The notes under the pieces are model-generated. The model ran no database searches, was not told where the DNA came from, and saw nothing but the letters and a program-made list of their open reading frames with translations. From Chloroflexales bacterium ZM16-3 (lineage in GTDB: Bacteria > Chloroflexota > Chloroflexia > Chloroflexales > Chloroflexaceae), in NCBI GenBank assembly GCA_004138175.2, contig RYFE02000011.1, forward strand, positions 1 to 64,000: 64,000 nt of DNA, given 5' to 3'. The translations under genes and the position numbers were made by a program. Positions 28,948 to 39,722 of the stretch are shown one piece after another; position 1 is the first letter of the stretch, and each line of letters starts with the position of its first letter.

Positions 28948-29511
28948 GTGCCAGACGTACTCAACCTTGTAGATCACGGTCTGCTCAATCACACCCCTCC
29001 ACGCCGGCTGCCCTTCTTCTTCCTGCCGAATCTGATCGGCGAATACCTGCTTGAGCGTCCGCCACGTTTCTACCTCGACCCGATCCTGATCAGCGGCATC
29101 ATCGCCTCGGTGATGATGATCTTCCTCCACGCCCCGGCGATCTTCTGGCTGATCCTGGGCACGATCCTGGCTCTGCGCGTGGTGGCCGTCTGCTGGCAGA
29201 TCTACCGCGATGTGCGCGAGGACTACCTGCTGATGCGGTATGGCATTGTTACGAGCGCCCATGTGATGGGTGTGCGCACCTGCCGGGACGCCGGCGGCGC
29301 GCTCTCGGGGGCCTATGTAGACTGTGTGATTCCGATCTCGCAGCGGCGCACGTCGGTGGGCAGCGTCTGGATGCCCGATGCCAGTGAGGCTATGCGGATC
29401 GGCCAGGTCGGGCGCCTGAGTGTGCTCTGCCTCACCCGCTCGCCCGGCGCGTGGCGTCTGCGCGAGGGCGATGGCCCTCACCTGCGCTATGAGCCGGCCG
29501 GCGGCGAGTGA
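28948..29511 (+). CDS. Uncharacterised membrane protein
   Basis: A 187-residue protein I do not recognise. It has a hydrophilic N-terminus of about 45 residues, two hydrophobic segments (about 46-63 and 65-88) and a C-terminal domain of about 95 residues that is probably beta-rich (YGIVTSAHVMG, GRLSVLCLTR). The layout resembles DUF3592-type proteins, without clear proof. The start is GTG at 28948 with GGGAG upstream. A strong terminator lies 60 bp downstream, so it is probably a single-gene unit. Confidence 0.6.
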   Translation: MPDVLNLVDHGLLNHTPPRRLPFFFLPNLIGEYLLERPPRFYLDPILISGIIASVMMIFLHAPAIFWLILGTILALRVVAVCWQIYRDVREDYLLMRYGIVTSAHVMGVRTCRDAGGALSGAYVDCVIPISQRRTSVGSVWMPDASEAMRIGQVGRLSVLCLTRSPGAWRLREGDGPHLRYEPAGGE

Positions 29512-29574
29512 GTCACGGAGTCGGGCGTCAGGAGTCTGGAGTCGGTGGTAGGGCCTTGAACGCCTTCTAAAAAC

Positions 29575-29613
29575 AGAGGAGAGCAGGCAGTTCGCTGCCT
29601 GCTCTCCTCTTTA
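29575..29613 (+). terminator. Intrinsic terminator
   Basis: A 16-bp perfect stem (29575-29590 with 29595-29610), TTCG tetraloop, then TTATAAA; an A run precedes the stem. Confidence 0.85.
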
Positions 29614-29719
29614 TAAAGGCCGAGGGAAGGCTTCAGGGTACTTTACGGTTTGGTGTCGCGCATGGCTTTTTGATGCGACGGGGCCGGCTCCTGACTCCCG
29701 ACCCCCGAACCCTATCTGA

Positions 29720-29728
29720 TGCTATAAT
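29720..29728 (+). promoter_or_regulatory. Extended -10 promoter candidate for ridA
   Basis: TGCTATAAT lies 41 bases before the ridA start, immediately downstream of GGGAGTC-complement repeats. No convincing -35. Confidence 0.5.
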
Positions 29729-29769
29729 GGCGCGGCCCCGACGCCATGCGCATAGATGAAGGAGGATAT

Positions 29770-30150
29770 ATGCAGCGCACTGTGATCAGCACCCAGGACG
29801 CGCCCGCCGCGATCGGCCCGTACTCGCAGGCCGTCCGCGCCGGCGACCTGATCTTCCTCTCTGGCCAGCTCCCGGTCGACCCGGCCAGCGGCCAGATGGT
29901 TGAGGGCGATATCGCCGCGATGACCCGCCAGATCTTCGCCAATATTTCCGCTGTGCTCGCCGCCGCTGGCAGCTCTCTGGAGAAGGTCGCCAAGGTGACG
30001 GTCTTCCTCGCCGACATGGGCGACTTCGCCGTGATGAACGCGGCCTATGCCGAGTTCTTCCCCGCCGAGCCGCCGGCCCGCTCGACGGTGCAGGTGGCCC
30101 GCCTGCCCAAGGATGCCCGTATCGAGATCGAGGTGATCGCCCTTGGGTGA
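29770..30150 (+). CDS. ridA: RidA family enamine/imine deaminase
   Basis: A 126-residue protein with the full RidA fold. AIGPYSQAV near residue 15, FLSGQLP (about 32-38), VFLADMGDF, and the Arg of PARSTVQVARLP that binds the carboxylate are present. It hydrolyses reactive 2-aminoacrylate and similar imines produced by PLP enzymes. I chose the ATG at 29770 because of the strong GAAGGAGG site before it. The following gene starts about 95 bp later on the same strand. Confidence 0.93.
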   Translation: MQRTVISTQDAPAAIGPYSQAVRAGDLIFLSGQLPVDPASGQMVEGDIAAMTRQIFANISAVLAAAGSSLEKVAKVTVFLADMGDFAVMNAAYAEFFPAEPPARSTVQVARLPKDARIEIEVIALG

Positions 30151-30182
30151 TTGCAGATTGTAGATTGCAGATTGCAGATTGC
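30149..30182. repeat. GATTGCA heptamer array
   Basis: Copies of ATTGCAG/ATTGTAG beginning at the ridA stop codon. Confidence 0.72.
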
Positions 30183-30245
30183 GCATCCTCGCCCCCTCCC
30201 CTCGCGGTACATGCTTTGATGTATCGAAGTGCGAGGGAGGCGCGG

Positions 30246-31079
30246 ATGGATGATCCGAAGGATGACAAGCGATCTGCGTGGTGGCAGGCGGCGCGCTGGC
30301 TGGCCCTGATGGTCGTGTGTCTGCTGGCGGTGGCATGGGCGCAGCGGCCCGATGGGCGGCTGCATGTCTACTTTCTCGACACGCCCGGCGATGCGCTGCT
30401 GGTGCAGACGCCGACGGGCCGCTTCACGCTGATCGATGGCGGGGGCGACCCGACGCTGATGGCGACGACTCTGGGGCGGCTGATGCCCTTCTGGCGGCGC
30501 GACCTGGCTGCGGTGGTGCTGACCCGCGCCGACGGCGCGCATATGCCGGGTGAGGTGGCCGCCCTGGCCCGCTACCGCCCCGATATTGTGCTTGGCCCGC
30601 CGGGGATGCCCTCGGGCGGCGTCGCAGGCGAGTGGCTCCGGCTGGTCGGGGCGCAGGGTGCGCCGCTTCGCGCCCTGCGTCCCGGCGGCAAGATCGACAT
30701 AGGCGGAGGGGCGGTCTTGTCTGTGCTCGGCGTGTCGTCGGGCGAGGAGGGCGGCGCGGTGCTGCTGATCGAGTACGGGGCGGCGCGTGTGCTTATCCAC
30801 GGCGGCGGGCCTGCTGGCGACGCGGCGGCAGAGCTGGCAGCGGGCAGGCCGCTGGCCGCGATTGCCTACCCCTGGCAGCGCAAGTTCGATACGCCTCTGC
30901 TGGCGGCCCTGCGCCCGCGCGCCGTCGTCTTTGCCAGCGCCTACGAGGCCGACGAGCCGGCCCTGATCAGCTACGCCGAGCGCCGCCTGATCAGCCCCGG
31001 CCTCTACCACGAGAAGAATGACGGCACGATCGAGCTGATCAGCGATGGGAGAAGGATCTGGTTTGCGACGCAGCGCTAG
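30246..31079 (+). CDS. ComEC/MBL-fold-like exported protein with a degenerate metal site
   Basis: A 277-residue protein with one N-terminal membrane segment (about 14-32) and a metallo-beta-lactamase-like fold similar to the C-terminal domain of ComEC: HVYFLDTPGDALLVQTP, FTLIDGGGD, then VVLTRADGAHMPGEV. In active members the last motif is HxHxDH; here it reads RADGAH, so metal binding and catalysis are doubtful. ATG at 30246 follows GGGAGG. The last seven codons and the stop lie in one arm of a 44-bp palindrome. Confidence 0.72.
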   Translation: MDDPKDDKRSAWWQAARWLALMVVCLLAVAWAQRPDGRLHVYFLDTPGDALLVQTPTGRFTLIDGGGDPTLMATTLGRLMPFWRRDLAAVVLTRADGAHMPGEVAALARYRPDIVLGPPGMPSGGVAGEWLRLVGAQGAPLRALRPGGKIDIGGGAVLSVLGVSSGEEGGAVLLIEYGAARVLIHGGGPAGDAAAELAAGRPLAAIAYPWQRKFDTPLLAALRPRAVVFASAYEADEPALISYAERRLISPGLYHEKNDGTIELISDGRRIWFATQR

Positions 31080-31099
31080 CGCTGCGTCGCAAACCAGAT
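31056..31099. terminator. 44-bp perfect palindrome over the 3' end of the MBL-like gene
   Basis: Two 22-base arms with no spacer; the left arm encodes the last residues IWFATQR and the TAG stop. No T run follows. Confidence 0.75.
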
Positions 31100-31156
31100 G
31101 AGCAAGACAGGTAGAGATTTCTGCGCATCTATATCATCATCGCTATCCTGGTCGGG

Positions 31157-32740
31157 GTGCTGATCGCCGCCGCCGTGGGCGCGCTGCTCTGGCGGCGCTT
31201 CTACCGAGATGATCCGGGGAACGCGGCGCGGCGGATCTTTAAGAACAGCGCCGTCACTTTTGGGCTGCGCCTGCTGGTGCGCGGCCTCGACACGGTCGTG
31301 CTGTTTGTGCTGGTGGGCTCGCTGGCCCCTGCCGAGGTGGGCACCTATAGCCTGGCCGCCCTGCTGGTGGCCCAGTACCTCGGCACCTTCAGCGAGTTTG
31401 GCCTGGGCGTGCTGCTCACCCGCGAGGTGGCCCGCGACCCCGACGCGGCGCCGAGGCTGTTTGGGGCTACCCTGAGCCTGCGCCTGCTGCTGGTGCTGGC
31501 CGGGGCGGTGCCGGTGGCCCTGCTGGTGATCGGCGGCTACGCCTTGCTCGGACGGCTTGGGCTGGGCGAGCCGCTCACCGCTGGGGGCCAGGCGGCGATC
31601 TGGGTGCTGCTGCTCACGCTCATCCCTAGCGCCTACTCGGGGGCGGTGACGGCGCTCTATAACGCCAGCGAGCGCATGGAGGTGCCCGCTCTGATCGAGG
31701 TGGTCACGGCGGCGATCAGCTTCCTGGCCCGGATCAGCGTACTGCTGCTGGGCTGGGGTGTCCTTGGCCTGGCCTGGTCGGCGGTGGGCGTGAGCAGCCT
31801 GACCGCCGTGGTCTTCTTTATGCTTCAGACGAAGGCATTCTTCCGGCCATCGCTATCGTGGGATCGGGCGATCATCGCCCCGCTGGTGCCGCTGGCCTTC
31901 CCGCTGATGCTGAACAATCTGCTCAGCGCGGTCTTCTTCCGCTTCGATATGTTTATCGTGCGCGGCTTCGGCGGCGCGCGGGCCGACGCGCTGGTGCAGC
32001 AGTACGCGCTGCCCTACCAGCTGCTCAACATCGCGCTGGTGCTGCCGCCCGCCGTCACCTTTGCGGTCTTCCCGCTGCTGGCCCGGCGGGCCGCCGGCGA
32101 GCGGGCAGCCATGGCCGACGCCCAGCGGCGCACACTCCAGCTGCTGCTGCTGGTGGCCTTCCCGCTGGCCATGGGCATGTGTGTGCTGTCGAGCGACCTG
32201 GTCTGGATCTTCGCCCGGCGCAACTTCGCCGAGTACTTGCCCTCGGTGACGGTGCTGGCCATCCTGGCATGGTTCCTGCCGCTCTCCTTCGCCAACGGGC
32301 TGCTCCAGTATGTCCTGATCGCGGTGAACCGGCAGGCGGCGATCACGCGGGCCTTCGTGATCGGGGCGGCTGTCAACCTGGCGCTGAACCTGGCGGCTAT
32401 CCCGGCGGCCAGCCTGCTGCTCGGCCGGCCCGAGTGGGGATTGTACGCCGCATCGGCGATCACCATCCTCTCCGAGCTGGTGCTGTACCTGGTCTTCCGG
32501 CCGCTGCTGGCGGGCGAGGGGCTGGCCCCCGGCGTGGCCCGGCTCTCGTGGCGGCCGCTGCTGGCATCCCTGGCCATGGGCGCGGCGATGCTGGCGCTGC
32601 GCTGGCCGCTCGGCGCGCCCATCGGCACCGCCGCAGCCATCCTTGTCGCGCCGCCCGTGTACGCCCTGGCGCTCTGGCTGCTGGGCGGGGTGGGGGCGGA
32701 GGAGCGGGCGCTGGCGAGGCGGATTATGGGGCGGGGGTAG
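31157..32740 (+). CDS. Polysaccharide flippase, MOP/MATE superfamily (Wzx-like)
   Basis: A membrane protein of about 527 residues with 12-14 hydrophobic helices in the pattern of oligosaccharide flippases: GLRLLVRGLDTVVLFVLVGS at the start, LGTFSEFGLGVLLTREVAR, and conserved Pro/Gly positions in later helices. It should move lipid-linked glycans across the membrane. The start is uncertain: GTG at 31157 is given, but the frame is open back to 31115 and those codons encode a hydrophobic stretch, so a CTG at 31121 is possible. The last seven codons lie in a palindrome arm. Confidence 0.85.
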   Translation: MLIAAAVGALLWRRFYRDDPGNAARRIFKNSAVTFGLRLLVRGLDTVVLFVLVGSLAPAEVGTYSLAALLVAQYLGTFSEFGLGVLLTREVARDPDAAPRLFGATLSLRLLLVLAGAVPVALLVIGGYALLGRLGLGEPLTAGGQAAIWVLLLTLIPSAYSGAVTALYNASERMEVPALIEVVTAAISFLARISVLLLGWGVLGLAWSAVGVSSLTAVVFFMLQTKAFFRPSLSWDRAIIAPLVPLAFPLMLNNLLSAVFFRFDMFIVRGFGGARADALVQQYALPYQLLNIALVLPPAVTFAVFPLLARRAAGERAAMADAQRRTLQLLLLVAFPLAMGMCVLSSDLVWIFARRNFAEYLPSVTVLAILAWFLPLSFANGLLQYVLIAVNRQAAITRAFVIGAAVNLALNLAAIPAASLLLGRPEWGLYAASAITILSELVLYLVFRPLLAGEGLAPGVARLSWRPLLASLAMGAAMLALRWPLGAPIGTAAAILVAPPVYALALWLLGGVGAEERALARRIMGRG

Positions 32741-32780
32741 GGGCGCATTGCGATGCGCCCCTACCCCCGCCCCATAATCC
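32721..32780. terminator. Long hairpin over the 3' end of the flippase gene (GTAGGGGCG family)
   Basis: Arms of 28 bases pair perfectly around TGCG. The left arm contains the last codons (RIMGRG) and the TAG stop of the flippase. Confidence 0.75.
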
Positions 32781-32812
32781 TGATATTCTTGTGCCCGGCA
32801 GGCACATGCCGC

Positions 32813-32888
32813 ACTGGTTCTGCTGTGGCGCGGCTACGCCGCGCCGCAGCAGAACCAGTTTTTTTGTGGGAGAGCGAAGCTCTCCCAC
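32813..32888 (+). terminator. Two consecutive intrinsic hairpins
   Basis: The first stem is 22 bp with one wobble (32813-32834 with 32838-32859), directly followed by seven T, a textbook terminator. A second stem, GTGGGAGAGC with its complement (32866-32888), follows. The remaining 200 bases to the next gene show no gene; CCTGATATTCT occurs twice there (32779 and 32928). Confidence 0.8.
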
Positions 32889-33107
32889 ACCCTCACGGTG
32901 CGCAGTGTTGTTGCTCGCAACAAAAATCCTGATATTCTCCTCACACTCCCTTCAGATCCTCACGAGCACCACACGATCCGCTCGTCATTCCCTATGGCGT
33001 CCCCGTGCGCTATAGTGGTGGCACGATAGATGCAACGCACAGCGAGAATGGGTTGGAAGTTGTCATCTCATGTTAGGCGGTACATCGCTCTAAACAAGGA
33101 GGAGCGT

Positions 33108-34991
33108 ATGATGCTCGGAACACTTCGGCGGCGCGGCGGCGCGGTTGTCGCCGCTGTGATGCTCGGCGCCCTGGCCCTGACGGCCCTTCCTGTTGGCGCG
33201 GCCCCCTTCGACGGGAACCGCAGCCACTTCGCGGATCCGGGGTTTGGCACGGTCTGGACGCGCACCGACAGCGAGAGCGTGCGCGGCGGTCGCAGCTGGT
33301 ACTGGGGGCCTGAACCCTGGTTTGACTACGCCGAGTTCTACCGCGAGGGCGAGAACAGCCTGCGCACCGTGCAGTACTTCGACAAGGCCCGCATGGAGCT
33401 CAATAACCCGGCCGACCGCTCCAGCAACGCGGGTGTCACCAACGGCCTGCTGGTGAAGGAGCTGGTGAGCGGGCGGGTGCAGCTTGCCAATAACCCCTAC
33501 GACTATGACCAGCGCGAGCCGGCCGATGTGCCGGTGGCGGGCAACCCGCGCAGCGCCAACGATAGCTCGCCCGGCTACGGGGCCTTCGCGGGCGTGGCCA
33601 CGATCGAGAACGGCTACCGCGACCTGCAGCGGCTCGGCGAGACGGTGTCCACCACCCTCGATCGTAGCGGCAACCTGGGGTTGAACCCTGCCCTGGCCCT
33701 GCCAGAGACGAAGATCGTCCAGTACAACAGCGTCACCGGCCATAACATCCCCCAGGTGCTCTGGGACTTTATGAACCTGCGGGGCAAGATCGACACCGGC
33801 CGGGTGGAGAGTGGCCCGGTGGTGGACTGGCTCTTCGCCATGGGCCTGCCGATCACCGACGCCTACTGGACGCGGGCGCAGGTGGGCGGCGAGACGAAGG
33901 ATGTGCTGGTGCAGCTCTTCGAGCGGCGCGTGCTGACCTATGTGCCGACGAACCCGGCGGGCTACAAGGTGGAGATGGGCAATGTGGGCCAGCACTACTT
34001 CCAGTGGCGCTACCCGCACCTGGGCACGCCATGGGCCGCGCCCGAGGCGAGCCTGCCCCTGGTCTATGCCTCGGACATCGATACCGGCGGCAAGTACTGG
34101 GAGCTGTACATGGCCACCTACAACGGCGGCGGCCACCGCATCAGCCAGAACGCCCAGGAGACCGTGGCCTTCTCGTGGCGGCGCAGCTGGGACCCCGGCC
34201 AGGTTCGGCTGCTGGTCGACTCGCGGCGCAGCAACGCGCAGTTCCGCCAGATCTACGAGTTCGACCCGCCCGCCTTCTATGACGGTGACTACGCATGGAA
34301 CGCCGGCGTGCGCCGGCTGAGCTATAGCGACGGCACGCAGCCGCCACCGAACGGCCCCTGGCCGGGCTACCTGCCCAATGGCACGGCGAACGACTACAAT
34401 GCCAGCTACTCGCCCGACGGCACCAAGATCGTCTTTGTGAGCGACCGGATGGGCGGAGGCGGGCAGGAGCTGTTCATTATGAACCCGAGCGCCAACAGCC
34501 CGACCCAGCTCACCGGCGAGGGCTGCGTAAACGAGACCCCGACATGGTCTCCTGACGGCCGGCGGATCTACTGGGCGAGCAACTGCGACGGCGACTTCGA
34601 TATCTACCGCGCCGACATCGCCTACAACAACGACACGACGTGGGGCGTGGACGCGCACCTGGTGAACACCGTCAACCTGACCAATAACCAGAGCGACGAC
34701 CGCTACGCACGGGTGTCGCCGGATGGCAAGACGATCGCCTTCTCCGGCAACCGCGAGGGCAACTGGAACGTCTACACGATCAACACGGAGAATGGCGGGG
34801 GCGAGCGCACGCTGACGATCAGCCTAGCCAATGACGATGCGCCGACCTGGTCACCAGACGGCGTGTGGCTGGCCTTCGCCAGCGACCGCGACGGCGACTA
34901 CGAGATCTACACGATGAGGTTTGATAGCAGCAACGTGGCCCAGATCACCAACAACGCGGCGCAGGACCGCTGGCCGCTCTGGGCGCAGTAG
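33108..34991 (+). CDS. Secreted protein with C-terminal WD40-like (PD40) beta-propeller repeats
   Basis: A 627-residue exported protein. A signal peptide ends near PVGAAP. Residues about 30-330 form a domain seen in many Chloroflexota secreted proteins (TGHNIPQVLWDFMN, VLTYVPTNPAGYKVEMGNVGQ) whose function I do not know. The C-terminus has TolB/PD40-type repeats: SPDGTKIVFVSDR, SPDGRRIYWASN, SPDGKTIAFSGN and SPDGVWLAFASD. These form propeller blades for binding. The ATG at 33108 has a strong AAGGAGGAG site. A bidirectional terminator follows. Confidence 0.82.
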   Translation: MMLGTLRRRGGAVVAAVMLGALALTALPVGAAPFDGNRSHFADPGFGTVWTRTDSESVRGGRSWYWGPEPWFDYAEFYREGENSLRTVQYFDKARMELNNPADRSSNAGVTNGLLVKELVSGRVQLANNPYDYDQREPADVPVAGNPRSANDSSPGYGAFAGVATIENGYRDLQRLGETVSTTLDRSGNLGLNPALALPETKIVQYNSVTGHNIPQVLWDFMNLRGKIDTGRVESGPVVDWLFAMGLPITDAYWTRAQVGGETKDVLVQLFERRVLTYVPTNPAGYKVEMGNVGQHYFQWRYPHLGTPWAAPEASLPLVYASDIDTGGKYWELYMATYNGGGHRISQNAQETVAFSWRRSWDPGQVRLLVDSRRSNAQFRQIYEFDPPAFYDGDYAWNAGVRRLSYSDGTQPPPNGPWPGYLPNGTANDYNASYSPDGTKIVFVSDRMGGGGQELFIMNPSANSPTQLTGEGCVNETPTWSPDGRRIYWASNCDGDFDIYRADIAYNNDTTWGVDAHLVNTVNLTNNQSDDRYARVSPDGKTIAFSGNREGNWNVYTINTENGGGERTLTISLANDDAPTWSPDGVWLAFASDRDGDYEIYTMRFDSSNVAQITNNAAQDRWPLWAQ

Positions 34992-34997
34992 AATTAC

Positions 34998-35038
34998 ACC
35001 CAAAAGGGGCCGGCGCAATGCGCCGGCCCCTTTTGGGT
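34998..35038. terminator. Bidirectional intrinsic terminator between convergent genes
   Basis: A 19-bp perfect stem with AAT loop; ACCCAAAA and TTTTGGGT flanks give short U tracts both ways. Serves the propeller gene and enolase. Confidence 0.8.
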
Positions 35039-35051
35039 TTGAAGGGGGAAG

Positions 35052-36350
<1,299 letters not shown>

Positions 36351-36383
36351 TTACATAGTCTTATCAGTGGGCGAATGCCAGTA

Positions 36384-36462
36384 TAGCATAGAACCCGCAT
36401 GCCCCTTGGGCATGCGGGTTCTATGCTAGGTGGGGTTTGGGGAGGGTAAAACCCTCCCCAAA
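36384..36462 (-). terminator. Two hairpins downstream of the universal stress protein gene
   Basis: Stem 36436-36447 with 36451-36462 (TTTGGGGAGGGT) and a 21-bp perfect stem 36384-36404 with 36408-36428. They lie between the stress protein stop and the enolase start, so they should end the former. Confidence 0.7.
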
Positions 36463-36468
36463 ATCGTC

Positions 36469-37383
36469 TCACCCGTCAGGGTGGCTGGGCCGCACCGCGA
36501 GCACCGGCAGCGTCCCGCCACGGATGATCTTATCGGCCACGCTACCGAGGATGGTGGTGGCTATGCCGCTGCGCCCACGGGTGGCCATGGCGATCATGTC
36601 GGCGCCGCGCTCCTCAGCGGCGGTAAGGATAGCGCGGGCGGGGCTGTCGGCGGCCACGACGACGCTGTGGGTTGGGTGCCCGCCTGCCAGCAGCTCGGCG
36701 GCCAGGCGGCTCAGGTAGAGATCGGCCGTGTCTCGCTGCTCGGTGACGCTGCTCTCGTGGGAGCGGTACTCGATCGGGCTGCCGAGGATGTTGGCGGGGT
36801 GGCCCTCGACCACCCGCAGCAGCGTCAGCTCGGTGCCGTCGTGGCCAGCCATCGCCACAGCGTGGGGCAGGATCTGCTCGGCCAGGGCCGATCCATCGAG
36901 CGGCACGAGGATGTGCCGGAAGGGAGTCGCCGCCACAGATATGGGCGTGGGGCGCAGCAGTAGCATGGGCACGTGCAGGCTGCGCAGCAGCGCCTCGGCC
37001 ACGCTGCCCAGCCAGAGCTGGGTGAACCCGCTGCGCCCGTGGGTAGTGAGCACCAGCAGGTCGGCGTCGATCTGCTGGGCGTAGCTGGATAGGCTGAAGG
37101 CGACCGGGCCATCAAGCCGGGCGATGGTCGGCTCGGGGATGATGGGAGTCACACCCGCCGCCGCTTGGCGCAGGTAGGACAGCTCGTGCTCGGCGGCGAG
37201 CGAGCGTAGCTGCTCGTCGATCACTGGCAGGCCCTCGATCGTGATCGGGGCAGTGGTGTAGGGCGAGTGGACGTGAACCAGGTGGAGCGTGGCTGGGCTG
37301 CCCTGAGCCAGGCGGGCCGCCACCGCAAGCGCCTGCTCGCTCACAGGCGAGCCATCGAGGGGGACGAGGATGGTATGGAACAT
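36469..37383 (-). CDS. Tandem-domain universal stress protein (UspA family)
   Basis: A 304-residue protein with two UspA domains (about 1-148 and 153-304). Each starts with the ILVPLDGS-type strand and ends with the nucleotide-binding glycine motif: THGRSGFTQLWLGSVAE and TRGRSGIATTILGSVAD. The second motifs are of the ATP-binding kind. Such tandem proteins are associated with stress survival. The ATG is preceded by AAGGAG. It is separated from enolase by two hairpins. Confidence 0.93.
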   Translation of the reverse strand: MFHTILVPLDGSPVSEQALAVAARLAQGSPATLHLVHVHSPYTTAPITIEGLPVIDEQLRSLAAEHELSYLRQAAAGVTPIIPEPTIARLDGPVAFSLSSYAQQIDADLLVLTTHGRSGFTQLWLGSVAEALLRSLHVPMLLLRPTPISVAATPFRHILVPLDGSALAEQILPHAVAMAGHDGTELTLLRVVEGHPANILGSPIEYRSHESSVTEQRDTADLYLSRLAAELLAGGHPTHSVVVAADSPARAILTAAEERGADMIAMATRGRSGIATTILGSVADKIIRGGTLPVLAVRPSHPDG

Positions 37384-37511
37384 GGCTCAACTCCTTCGTT
37401 GTGTCAGTTCCCAGAAAGACACATCTCTAGTATACCCCACCGCGCTGTCTGTGCTGGTATTTCCTTCTATCCATCTGGTGGTACATGTGCTACCCCACGC
37501 CTTTGTCTTGC

Positions 37512-37540
37512 TTGACGATTCCTAGAGCCTATGGTATGCT
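37512..37540 (+). promoter_or_regulatory. Promoter of the branched-chain amino acid operon
   Basis: TTGACG (37512-37517), 17-base spacer, TATGCT (37535-37540) with an extended TG (TGG before TATGCT). Transcription would start near 37547, 30 bases before the leader peptide. Confidence 0.65.
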
Positions 37541-37576
37541 CTCGAAGGTCGTCAATTGTAAAGGTTGCACATACCG

Positions 37577-37669
37577 ATGGCTTCCCTGTTTGTAAACATC
37601 CTCCTTATTAGTGGTCTGGTACTCCTCCTTATTGGGTGGAGCAAGAACCATTTGGGAGGGGAAGCGTAG
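37577..37669 (+). CDS. Branched-chain amino acid operon leader peptide
   Basis: A 30-codon frame beginning ATG GCT. The peptide starts MASLFVNILLISGLVLLLIG and ends GGEA; 13 of 30 residues are Leu, Ile or Val, with runs at codons 8-11 and 14-19. The run uses CTT and ATT codons, which are uncommon in this GC-rich DNA. Its stop (37667) lies 25 bases before a strong terminator, and ilvD follows. This is the layout of an ilv leader peptide in ribosome-mediated attenuation. A weak AAAGG site lies about 12 bases upstream. The alternative is a small membrane protein of the same composition. Confidence 0.7.
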   Translation: MASLFVNILLISGLVLLLIGWSKNHLGGEA

Positions 37670-37724
37670 CGACCCGGTACAGCAGCGAGACTGAACCTCC
37701 CACGGAAACGCGGGGGGTTTTTTT
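37653..37724 (+). promoter_or_regulatory. Attenuator: intrinsic terminator with competing antiterminator
   Basis: Terminator stem 37694-37704 with 37709-37719 (GAAA loop, one wobble, one mismatch), then seven T (37718-37724). TGGGAGG at 37653-37659, inside the last leader codons, can pair with CCTCCCA at 37696-37702, part of the terminator's left arm. A ribosome stalled at the Ile/Leu/Val codons leaves 37653-37659 free, giving antitermination; one that reaches the stop covers it, giving termination. Confidence 0.65.
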
Positions 37725-37947
37725 CATACGCCGCGAGCCCTGGCGCAGCGCCTCGCGCCTGGGCAAGCCACAGCGCGGTGGGCGGCGGCGCACATCCCCA
37801 CTGTGGGGCATTGTTCGGTCGGCAGCACTTCTCCCCCATCTATGGCGCTCCGGGAAGCTCATAGCAGTTTGTAGGCCGCCAGTGTGGCGGCGCGGACATC
37901 CGACAGGCTGTACCGCCTAGTTTCGCATTGCGTCAAAAGGGTTGGCT
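37725..37947 (+). other. ilv operon leader, part after the attenuator
   Basis: No gene is visible between the attenuator and ilvD. A small hairpin GCCGCCAGTGTGGCGGC lies near 37879. No T-box element was recognised. Confidence 0.4.
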
Positions 37948-39633
<1,686 letters not shown>

Positions 39634-39634
39634 C

Positions 39635-39685
39635 TATATTGCCTTGGTTGCGCACGGCTTTGCCGCGCGCAACCAAGGCAATATA
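39635..39685. repeat. Intergenic hairpin ilvD-ilvB
   Basis: A 19-bp perfect stem (39635-39653 with 39667-39685) containing TATATTGCCTTGGTTGCGC; no T run, so probably not a full terminator within the operon. Confidence 0.6.
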
Positions 39686-39722
39686 AACAATTAGGAAGCT
39701 ATTTACCGAGGAGAAGAGACGT

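Noticed and set aside
33090-34658. Long minus-strand open frame opposite the beta-propeller gene
   Set aside because: Same composition effect; the plus-strand protein has a signal peptide, a strong ribosome site and domain repeats.
37547-37947. T-box riboswitch upstream of ilvD
   Set aside because: No T-box sequence or specifier-loop architecture was recognised; the translated leader with a terminator explains the region better.
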